Below are positions 1-6,590 of a DNA stretch of 8,726 nt, in pieces. Source of the stretch: Chloroflexota bacterium (GTDB lineage: Bacteria > Chloroflexota > UBA6077 > CF-72). Within the stretch, counting starts at the first letter, position 1. The number at the start of each line of letters is the position of its first letter. The notes below the pieces were generated by a model. The model worked only from the letters and a program-made list of their open reading frames with translations. It searched no databases and was not told where the DNA came from. Position numbers and translations under genes: made by a program. Where the stretch lies: NCBI GenBank assembly GCA_019242065.1, contig JAFAWJ010000247.1:1-8726 (forward strand), read 5' to 3'.

Positions 1-1
1 C

Positions 2-871
2 AACCTGGCGCAGCACCGTGGTGACCCGCGCTGCCAGGTCCACCAGGTCGACGCCACCAGCCTCGCGGCCGACTCGGAACTGTTCCGCGGCGCTCGCTAC
101 GTCTTTCACTTTGCGGGGCTGGGCGACATTGTCCCGTCGATCGAGCATCCCCTCGAGTACATGCACGCCAATGTCGACGGCACGCTGGCGGTCCTCGAGG
201 CCGCGCGGCATGCCGCCGTTTGCAAAGTCGTCTACGCTGCCTCGTCGTCGTGCTACGGCGCGTCGCCGCCGGTGCCGACCTCAGAGTCGGCGCCGATCAA
301 GCCCGAATACCCGTACGCGCTCAGTAAGTATCTGGGCGAGTCCGCCGTGCTGCACTGGGCCGAGGTGTATCGGCTGCCGTGTGTCTCGATCCGCATTTTC
401 AACGCGTATGGTCCGCGCGTGCGCACGACGGGCGTGTACGGCGCCGTGTTTGGGGTCTTCCTGGCGCAAAAGCTGAAGGGCAAGCCACTCACCGTCGTCG
501 GCGATGGCACACAGAGTCGTGACTTCGTGTACGTCACGGATGTGGCACGCGCCTTCCTGGCCGCCGCCGAATCAGACGAATGCGGTGAGGTCTTCAATCT
601 GGGAGCGGGCAATCCACAGTCGATCAATCGTCTCGTCGAGCTGATTGGCGGCGAGGTGACGTACGTGCCCAAACGCCCTGGCGAGCCGGACTGTACGTGG
701 GCCGATACTCGCAAGATTCGCGAGCGCCTGGGCTGGGAGCCGCACGTAAACTTTGATCAAGGCGTCGCGGCGATGTTGCGCGACATCCATCGATGGGAGG
801 ACGCTCCGGTGTGGGACCCCACGTCCATCGCTGCAGCCACCAGAACCTGGTTTGAGTTCATGACCCGATGA
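2..871 (+). CDS. NAD-dependent sugar-nucleotide epimerase/dehydratase (extended SDR), 5'-truncated
   Basis: The frame is open from the first bases of the window, so the gene starts upstream; 289 residues are visible. The ATG at 161 is internal, because the conserved HFAG strand end and SIEHP segment lie before it. The N-terminal Rossmann glycine motif, roughly 45 residues, is missing. Visible SDR hallmarks are the SSSCYG serine segment, the catalytic pair in YALSK (visible residues 105 and 109), the N-AYGPR segment, and the late VVGDGTQSRDFVYVTDVA block typical of UDP-glucose 4-epimerase and dTDP-glucose 4,6-dehydratase relatives. These cytosolic enzymes bind NAD(P) and oxidise the sugar transiently, usually at C4. 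The C-terminal tail (WEDAPVWDP) extends past the usual core. The stop overlaps the next gene by four bases (ATGA). The neighbours suggest it acts on an NDP-heptose or a companion sugar, but substrate and reaction type cannot be read from sequence. Family confidence is high. Confidence 0.93.
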   Translation, partial: NLAQHRGDPRCQVHQVDATSLAADSELFRGARYVFHFAGLGDIVPSIEHPLEYMHANVDGTLAVLEAARHAAVCKVVYAASSSCYGASPPVPTSESAPIKPEYPYALSKYLGESAVLHWAEVYRLPCVSIRIFNAYGPRVRTTGVYGAVFGVFLAQKLKGKPLTVVGDGTQSRDFVYVTDVARAFLAAAESDECGEVFNLGAGNPQSINRLVELIGGEVTYVPKRPGEPDCTWADTRKIRERLGWEPHVNFDQGVAAMLRDIHRWEDAPVWDPTSIAAATRTWFEFMTR

Positions 872-2430
872 TGAAGCGTGATTACCGCGAAAAAATAAAG
901 ACCCTCGACGAGCTCGCCAACGCGATTGGTCCGCGCCCGCGTGAGAACAAGGTCATCATGTGCCACGGGACGTTCGACATCGTGCACCCCGGCCACTTGC
1001 GTCACCTGGCGTACGCCAGGGAAAAAGCCGACCTGCTGATTGCCAGCGTCACCGCCGACGAGCACATCATGAAGGCCAACTTCCGGCCGTACGTGCCCCA
1101 GGAGCTGCGGGCGGCAAATCTCGCGGCGCTGGAGTTCGTGGATTTCGTCATCATCGATCCTAATCCGACGCCAATCCAGCACATGAGCGTGCTGCAGCCG
1201 GACTATTTCGCCAAGGGCTACGAATACTTCGCCAACGGCGTGCCGCCGCGCACGCGCGAAGAGATGGATACGCTGGCCAGCTACGGTGGCGAGATGGTGT
1301 TCACGCCGGGTGACGTGGTGTATTCGTCGTCGGCGCTGATCGACGCCCAGCCGCCCAACCTCGGAGTAGAGAAGCTCCTGGCGCTCATGGACTCCGAAGG
1401 CTTCGGTTTCGACGACCTGCGCGAAACGCTGTCGCACCTCTCGGGTATCCGCGTACACATCGTCGGCGACACCATCGTCGACAGCTATTCGCATTGCTCG
1501 TTGCTGGGCGCCACCGCGAAGTCACCGACCTTCAGCGTCAAACACGATCTCACCGAGCGCTACCCGGGTGGTGCGGCGGTAGTCGCCAAGCACATGAAGG
1601 CGGTCGGCGCCGACGTGACGTTCTCGACGGTGCTGGGCGAGGATGACCTCGGACGTTACGTCCTCGAGGATCTCGAACAATCCTCGATTCAGGTGAGTCC
1701 GTTCCTGGATCGCACCCGGCCGACGACGCACAAGGAACGCTTCATTGCCGATGGCTACAAGCTGCTCCAGGTGGACCGGGTCGACAACCGCACGATCTCC
1801 GAACGCGCGCAAGATTTTCTCAGGAACGCGTTGCGCACCACGCAGGCCGACATCGTCGTCTTCAGCGATTTTCGCCACGGTATTTTCAACCGACTGACGA
1901 TCAACAACCTGAAGGAAGCGATTCCCTCCACCGCCATCAAAGTCGCCGACAGTCAGGTTTCGAATCGGTGGGGCAACATCCTGGACTTCACGGACTTCGA
2001 CCTGCTCACCCCCAACGAGCGCGAGGCGCGCTTCGCGCTCGGGGACCAGGACTCCGTCGTTCGGCCGCTGGCATCGGAGCTGTTCCGTCAGGCACGCTGT
2101 CGCTACCTCATTCTCAAGCTCGGCGAGCGGGGTCTGATTGGCTATCGCAGTCCAGGTCCGCATCCGCGCGAGTTCTTCACGGTCGACAGTTTTGTCGATC
2201 GTCTGATCGATCCGATCGGTGCCGGCGACGCCCTGCTGTCCTACTCGGCCCTGGCCCTGGTGGCCACCGATCACATCGTCATGGCCTCGGTCCTGGGCTC
2301 GCTTGGCGCCGCGGTGGCGTGCGAGCTCCAGGGCAACTCGCCCGTTTCACCGTCGAAACTCCAGGACAAAATTGATGCCCTGGAGCAACACGTTCGCTAC
2401 GAGGTTGGCAGACCCGTCGTCTACGCGTGA
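868..2430 (+). CDS. Bifunctional nucleotidyltransferase-PfkB sugar kinase, HldE-like with reversed domain order
   Basis: This 520-residue fusion resembles the heptose enzyme HldE (RfaE), which phosphorylates heptose 7-phosphate at C1 and later transfers a nucleotide to heptose 1-phosphate. Residues about 28-165 are a cytidylyltransferase-type domain: HGTFD then HPGH (His40 and His43) binds the nucleotide, followed by a conserved RP (FRPYVP), FAKGYEY and a YSSS segment. Residues about 193-505 are a PfkB/ribokinase domain: VGD at 199-201, PGGAA at 233-237, LLTPNE, and GAGD with the catalytic base at Asp454. E. coli HldE has the kinase first and the transferase second, so the order here is inverted. 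The start ATG overlaps the previous stop (ATGA); a second ATG follows at once. With the phosphatase-isomerase two genes downstream it would complete NDP-heptose synthesis. The nucleotide used (ADP, GDP or CDP) is unknown, and another phosphosugar substrate is possible. Confidence 0.88.
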   Translation: MMKRDYREKIKTLDELANAIGPRPRENKVIMCHGTFDIVHPGHLRHLAYAREKADLLIASVTADEHIMKANFRPYVPQELRAANLAALEFVDFVIIDPNPTPIQHMSVLQPDYFAKGYEYFANGVPPRTREEMDTLASYGGEMVFTPGDVVYSSSALIDAQPPNLGVEKLLALMDSEGFGFDDLRETLSHLSGIRVHIVGDTIVDSYSHCSLLGATAKSPTFSVKHDLTERYPGGAAVVAKHMKAVGADVTFSTVLGEDDLGRYVLEDLEQSSIQVSPFLDRTRPTTHKERFIADGYKLLQVDRVDNRTISERAQDFLRNALRTTQADIVVFSDFRHGIFNRLTINNLKEAIPSTAIKVADSQVSNRWGNILDFTDFDLLTPNEREARFALGDQDSVVRPLASELFRQARCRYLILKLGERGLIGYRSPGPHPREFFTVDSFVDRLIDPIGAGDALLSYSALALVATDHIVMASVLGSLGAAVACELQGNSPVSPSKLQDKIDALEQHVRYEVGRPVVYA

Positions 2431-3335
2431 GATACCTGCTGGTCGGGCTCGGGAATATTGGCCGCAAGCGCCAGGCACTCCTGGGTGAGCGGTGCGTGGC
2501 GACCGCCGATCCGTTCAACGCCGACGCGCAGTTCGCCGCGGCGCAGGATTGCCCGACCGATGCGTATGACGCGGTTGTGCTCGCGACGCCCAATCAGTCC
2601 AAGCTGGAGCTGCTGGAGTACTTCGTCACTCGCGGTAAGCATGTGCTGGTGGAAAAACCGCTGCTGTTTACGGACGTCGATGCCGCACGCCACCTCGACG
2701 ATGTTGCGCGCTCCACGCGGGCGGTGTGGTACACGTCGTACAACCACCGCTTCGAAACGATGATCGCCTCGGCGCGCGCGCATCTAGAGTCCGGCGGCAT
2801 CGGCGAGCTCTATCACGCGCGTCTGTTTTACGGCAACGGGACGGTGGGCAATGTCGTTGGCACCTGGCGCGATCAGGGTCTTGGTGTGCTGGAGGACCTC
2901 GGCTCGCACCTGCTCGACCTGGCTGCCGACCTGTTCGGATGTGGCGGGCGCGCGTTTGGGGCCTGGACGCTTGAACACCACGAGGCAGCCAGTTTCGACC
3001 ACTGTGTTCTGGCCGCGTCGGATCCGCACATCGTGCTCGAAGCGTCGTACCTGGCGTGGAAGAACACCTTTCGCCTGGATGCGTTCGGCTCCCGTGGTTC
3101 CCTGCATGTCAACGGGCTGCAGAAGTGGGGTCCGAGTGAGCTGATCCTGCGCGAACGTGTGCTGCCAAGCGGTGTCCCACGTGAGTCGCGCGAGGCGGCG
3201 CCCGGCGGCGTCGATCCGACCTGGGAACGCGACCTCGAACACTTCGCAGCGCTGTGCGCGGCCGCGGAGCCTCGGACGTCGCTCGACAACGACCTGTGGA
3301 TTTCGCGCTCGCTGCTGGAGGCGGCCGGCGCATGA
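2427..3335 (+). CDS. Gfo/Idh/MocA-family NAD(P)-dependent oxidoreductase
   Basis: The start is a GTG overlapping the upstream TGA (GTGA), with no good Shine-Dalgarno sequence, so translation probably depends on coupling. The N-terminal Rossmann fold has GLGNIG at residues 7-12. EKP at 76-78 is the family signature, with Lys77 the usual catalytic lysine. The second signature, D-x-G-x-H-x-x-D, lies at 157-164 (Asp157, His161, Asp164). Residues from about 120 on form the mixed alpha/beta substrate and dimer domain. At 302 residues it is shorter than the 330-380 common in the family, with loss mainly in the C-terminal part, yet both catalytic signatures are intact. Such proteins oxidise or reduce hydroxyl or keto groups on sugars and NDP-sugars. 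Beside a deviant sugar-nucleotide dehydrogenase, a role in reducing a keto-sugar intermediate is plausible but inferred. The exact substrate is unknown. Confidence 0.9.
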   Translation: MRYLLVGLGNIGRKRQALLGERCVATADPFNADAQFAAAQDCPTDAYDAVVLATPNQSKLELLEYFVTRGKHVLVEKPLLFTDVDAARHLDDVARSTRAVWYTSYNHRFETMIASARAHLESGGIGELYHARLFYGNGTVGNVVGTWRDQGLGVLEDLGSHLLDLAADLFGCGGRAFGAWTLEHHEAASFDHCVLAASDPHIVLEASYLAWKNTFRLDAFGSRGSLHVNGLQKWGPSELILRERVLPSGVPRESREAAPGGVDPTWERDLEHFAALCAAAEPRTSLDNDLWISRSLLEAAGA

Positions 3336-4594
3336 GCACCACCGCGTTCCTGGGGATGTCGCACCTGGGCATCAACTACGCGGCGGCGTGGAGCTCGTTC
3401 GGCCAACCGACGATCGGCTTCGATCCGGATCCCGAGCTGGTCATGCGCCTCCAGTCGGGCGAGCTGCCCATTCAAGAGCCAGGCCTCCCGGAGCTCATTG
3501 GTCAGAGCGGCGACTGTCTCACGTTCTCGGCCAATGTCGAGGAGTTGCGCGGGTGCGACCTGGTGATCGTCGCGCGCGACGTGCCGACCGACGAGGACAA
3601 CAACAGTGACCTCACACCGGTGCGTACGCTGATTGACCTGGCCGCGCAGCATTTGTCGAATGAAGCCGTCCTGGTGGTCATGAGCCAGATTCCGCCTGGC
3701 TTCATGCGCGAGCTGTCGACGCGGCTGGGCAACCGCGTGTACTACTGGGTAGAGACGTTGATTTTCGGCGACGCGGTCCGCCGCGCGCTGCATCCGGAGC
3801 GCATCATTGTCGGGTGTGCCGAACCTGAGGTGGCTTTGCCGCACGTCTTCGCCAGTGGGCTCGCACACTTTGGCTGCCCGCTGCTGACCATGCGCTACGA
3901 AAGTGCCGAGCTGACCAAGACTGCCATCAACCTGTACCTGATCGGCTCCGTCACGTACGCCAATACGCTGTCGGACTTGTGTGAGTCCGTTGGTGCCAAC
4001 TGGTCGGAGATGGTGCCCGCGCTGCGGCTGGATGCGCGCATCGGCCCAGCGGCGTATCTGCGACCCAGCGTGGGTATCGCGGGCGGCAACCTGGAGCGGG
4101 ACCTGGTCACGTTGCGGAAGATGTGCGACGAGGGTGGCGTGGACGCGACGTACCTCGACGGACTGATCGACTACAACGCGCGGCGGCTGGAGTGGGTCCA
4201 GCGCCAACTCGATCGCCGCGTCCTCACCAGCGGTGCATCGCCGCGATTGGCCGTCTGGGGCTTGACGTACAAAAAGAACACGCGCTCCACCAAGAACTCT
4301 CCCTCGCTGCGCGTGATCGCGGCGCTCGAACACCGTGCGCACGTGCGCGCCTGGGATCCGGCCATCGGGCCCGGCGAGCTCGAGATCGCCGCCGACGTGC
4401 TGAGCGACCAATACCAGGTGCTGGACGACGTCGACGCGTTGCTGGTGATGGCCGACTGGGATCAGTTCGCGGAGGCGGACCTGGCTCGCGTGCGAGACCG
4501 CATGCGCCGCCCGCTGGTTATCGACTGCGCGGGTGTTCTCGAACGCCGACGCTCGGAGATGCAGGCAATCGAATACGTCGGGATGGGCCAGTGA
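3332..4594 (+). CDS. UDP-glucose/GDP-mannose dehydrogenase-family protein lacking the catalytic cysteine
   Basis: The ATG at 3332 overlaps the previous stop (ATGA) and follows GGAGG at 3317-3321; the frame is open upstream but only this start puts the NAD-binding strand at the N-terminus. The protein has 420 residues, normal for the family. An N-terminal Rossmann domain (FLGMSHLGI at 6-14, Asp28 ending the second strand), a central helical domain and a C-terminal domain (VWGLTYKKNT, KNSPS) are all present. Measured against S. pyogenes UDP-glucose dehydrogenase as I remember it, Glu141, Lys196, Asn200 and Asp257 match catalytic residues. The thiol nucleophile in GGSC is Asn253 (context GGNLERD), the Thr of the ST-PxG segment is Gln119, and the second Glu of the PEFLRE segment is Phe145. 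The canonical enzyme oxidises C6 twice to the acid through a cysteine adduct; this one should not. One-step oxidation of a heptose or other sugar nucleotide is my inference. It is not a pseudogene: the frame is intact. Confidence 0.88.
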   Translation: MSTTAFLGMSHLGINYAAAWSSFGQPTIGFDPDPELVMRLQSGELPIQEPGLPELIGQSGDCLTFSANVEELRGCDLVIVARDVPTDEDNNSDLTPVRTLIDLAAQHLSNEAVLVVMSQIPPGFMRELSTRLGNRVYYWVETLIFGDAVRRALHPERIIVGCAEPEVALPHVFASGLAHFGCPLLTMRYESAELTKTAINLYLIGSVTYANTLSDLCESVGANWSEMVPALRLDARIGPAAYLRPSVGIAGGNLERDLVTLRKMCDEGGVDATYLDGLIDYNARRLEWVQRQLDRRVLTSGASPRLAVWGLTYKKNTRSTKNSPSLRVIAALEHRAHVRAWDPAIGPGELEIAADVLSDQYQVLDDVDALLVMADWDQFAEADLARVRDRMRRPLVIDCAGVLERRRSEMQAIEYVGMGQ

Positions 4595-5724
4595 AACCTG
4601 CCGTCTTTCTGGATCGCGACGGGGTGCTGGCGCGCGAGATCGTTATTAATGGCGAGGCTCTGGCTCCGCTGCGCGTCGAGGATTTCGTCATCGTCGACGA
4701 GGCCGCGGCACAGGTCGAACGTCTGCATCGCGCCGGCTTCCGCTGCGTCGTCTTTACCAACCAGCCGGAAGTCGCCAAAGGACTGCTGCCGCCTGAGTTC
4801 CTTCAGGAGATGCACCGTCGCCTGACCGAAGAGACGGCGGCCGACGACATCATGGTGTGTCCGCACGTCGACGCCGATGGGTGCGCGTGTCGCAAGCCGC
4901 AACCTGGCATGCTGCTCGAAGCCGCGCAACGCGCCGACCTCGACCTGAGCGCAAGTTTCGTCGTCGGCGACCGCTGGCGTGACGTCGATGCCGGAAAATC
5001 CGTCGGGTGCTACTCGATTCTGATCGAGCGGCCCTACAGCAACTGCTCGACGGCGGACGCCCGCGTGCCGGATCTGACCAGTGCGGTAGATGTGATTCTT
5101 GCCCGAAGCGGAGCCCAATCCAGCATGACGTTCATCGATCGATACCTGGACGAGGTCGCGGCCGTGGCGGCCCGCCTCGACCGGCAGGCCATCGAACGCA
5201 CCGTCGAACTGCTCACGGACGTTCGGATGCGGGGCGGGCGGCTGTTCATCGTGGGCGTCGGCGGCAGCGCCGGCAATGCCTCACATGCCGTCAACGACTT
5301 TCGGAAGATTGCGCACATTGAGGCATACACACCCACCGATAACGTCTCGGAGTTGACAGCGCGCATCAACGACGATGGCTGGGACACCTCGTTCGCGAAC
5401 TGGCTGAGCGGCAGCAAGATCGGCGCGGATGACGCGCTGTGCGTGCTGTCGGTCGGCGGTGGCGACGCGGAGCGCGGTGTCAGCGTCAACCTGATTCGCG
5501 CCATCGAAACCGCGAAGGCGGTGGGTGCGCGCGTTTTCGGGATCGTGGGCCGCGACGGCGGCTTCACCGCGCGCAACGCCGACGTGTGCGTCGTCGTGCC
5601 GCCAATTTCCGCCGACACGGTGACCGCGCATTCGGAGTCGTTTCAAGCGGTGGTGTGGCACCTGCTGGTGTCGCACCCCTCGCTGCAGGCGGCGCCCATG
5701 AAATGGGAGAGCCTCGAACGTTGA
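4591..5724 (+). CDS. GmhB-like heptose bisphosphate phosphatase fused to GmhA-like phosphoheptose isomerase
   Basis: The GTG start overlaps the previous stop (GTGA) and puts the HAD motif at the N-terminus; frame upstream of it is a shadow of the dehydrogenase gene. The 377-residue product has two enzymes in one frame. Residues 1-165 are a HAD-IIIA phosphatase: FLDRDG with nucleophile Asp8 and Asp10, TNQ at 56-58, a short zinc loop (Cys90, His92, Cys98, Cys100) then RKP, and GDRWRD with Asp127 and Asp131. Residues 179-377 are a SIS isomerase: GVGGSA ending near Ser226, then candidate metal ligands His232, Asp236, Glu349 and His357 where classical GmhA has His, Glu, Gln, His. It would convert sedoheptulose 7-phosphate to heptose 7-phosphate and dephosphorylate the 1,7-bisphosphate. 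These are separate proteins in E. coli. The linker is only about ten residues, and an ATG at 5125 could also start the SIS part alone. Confidence 0.86.
   Translation: MKPAVFLDRDGVLAREIVINGEALAPLRVEDFVIVDEAAAQVERLHRAGFRCVVFTNQPEVAKGLLPPEFLQEMHRRLTEETAADDIMVCPHVDADGCACRKPQPGMLLEAAQRADLDLSASFVVGDRWRDVDAGKSVGCYSILIERPYSNCSTADARVPDLTSAVDVILARSGAQSSMTFIDRYLDEVAAVAARLDRQAIERTVELLTDVRMRGGRLFIVGVGGSAGNASHAVNDFRKIAHIEAYTPTDNVSELTARINDDGWDTSFANWLSGSKIGADDALCVLSVGGGDAERGVSVNLIRAIETAKAVGARVFGIVGRDGGFTARNADVCVVVPPISADTVTAHSESFQAVVWHLLVSHPSLQAAPMKWESLER
5110..5128 (+). promoter_or_regulatory. Possible internal translation start for the SIS isomerase domain
   Basis: GGAG at 5110-5113 stands 11 bases before an in-frame ATG at 5125, exactly where the SIS domain begins (MTFIDRYLDEV). 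The bases at 5125-5128 read ATGA, the same overlap used at the operon's other junctions, but this TGA is out of frame with the upstream phosphatase. The isomerase may therefore be made alone as well as in the fusion. It may also be a relic of two once-separate genes. Spacing of the ribosome-binding site is slightly long. Confidence 0.35.
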
Positions 5725-6590
5725 GCGCCACCTACCCCGGCGCGGTGATCGTCCTCGGCCACTCGGGCTTCATCGGCAAGCCACTGACCGCGCTACTGCA
5801 ACAACGCGGCGCCGCCACACATGGTTTTTCATCGCGCGAGATCGATCTGCGTGACGCAACGGCTTTGGGAAAGCTCGATGCGCTCATGGGCGAGGAGACG
5901 ACAGTGTTCGTCTGCGCAGCACTGACGCCGGATCGTGGTGCGACGATCGACGCCTGCCTGGACCATCTCACCATGACCGGCAATCTGGCCCGCTATCTGG
6001 CGCAGCACAGCGCGCGCAAAGTCGTGTTTGTCAGCTCCGACGCGGTGTATCCGATGGTCGAGGCCCTGGTCGACGAAGACACGCTCACCGGTCCCTCGGG
6101 GGCGTACGCGGTTGCCAAGTACACCAGCGAACGCTTGATTGAGATGGGGGCGGCCGGGCGCAACGTGCCGCTGCTCATCGTCCGGCCCACCGCCGTGTTC
6201 GGGCCCGGCGACACCCACAATTCGTACGGTCCGAATCGGTTTGTCCGCACCGCCGTGGCGGACCATTCGGTGCGACTCTTTGGTCAGGGTGAGGAGCAGC
6301 GCGATCACCTGTATCTCGACGACCTGACTCGCATCCTGTACGACCTCGGCGCCTCTGAAGTCATCGGCGTGCTGAACATCGCCACCGGCACCAGCCGTAG
6401 CTTCGGTTCGATCGTCGAGACGCTGAAGACGCTCGCACCGGAGCCGTTCGAGGTCGTCAATGCGCCGCGCGGCGGCGAAGTCACCCATCGCCGTTTCGAC
6501 ATCCGCCGCCTGTCGGCCGCCGTGCCCGACCTGAGCTTTACGCCGTTCGAAGACGCGCTGAAGGCGACTGTCACCGCGGCACGCGCGTGA
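5721..6590 (+). CDS. NAD-dependent epimerase/dehydratase (extended SDR), second in operon
   Basis: I place the start at a TTG that overlaps the previous TGA (TTGA), with GGGAG at 5705-5709 eleven bases ahead. The open frame extends upstream to 5439, but only the TTG puts the Rossmann glycine motif (GHSGFIG, residues 13-19) at the N-terminus as the family requires. The product has 289 residues. SSDAVYP supplies the active-site serine (Ser106), and YAVAK gives Tyr129 and Lys133. RPTAVFGPGD, then a short GQGEEQRDHLYLDD block, mark an extended SDR acting on sugar nucleotides. It is distinct from the SDR at the window start and slightly smaller than typical GalE or HldD proteins. It could epimerise, dehydrate or reduce an NDP-heptose, for example as an HldD-like C6 epimerase or a 4-keto reductase. 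Sequence alone does not decide. The gene overlaps the methyltransferase start by four bases. Confidence 0.9.
   Translation: MSATYPGAVIVLGHSGFIGKPLTALLQQRGAATHGFSSREIDLRDATALGKLDALMGEETTVFVCAALTPDRGATIDACLDHLTMTGNLARYLAQHSARKVVFVSSDAVYPMVEALVDEDTLTGPSGAYAVAKYTSERLIEMGAAGRNVPLLIVRPTAVFGPGDTHNSYGPNRFVRTAVADHSVRLFGQGEEQRDHLYLDDLTRILYDLGASEVIGVLNIATGTSRSFGSIVETLKTLAPEPFEVVNAPRGGEVTHRRFDIRRLSAAVPDLSFTPFEDALKATVTAARA

Noticed and set aside
757..1494. A 245-codon minus-strand frame, with similar ones at 1522-2274 and 5829-6488
   Set aside because: These mirror the codons of the kinase fusion and the second SDR, show no motifs, and have no ribosome-binding site or independent spacing.
2873..4411. A 512-codon open frame on the minus strand
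   Set aside because: It lies opposite two well-supported genes, its product is rich in Arg, His and Gln with no recognisable domain, and long antisense frames are common in GC-rich coding DNA.
4123..4590. Upstream extension of the phosphatase-isomerase frame
   Set aside because: This part overlaps the dehydrogenase gene and is low-complexity Arg/Pro/Ala-rich. The HAD fold begins exactly at the GTG at 4591.
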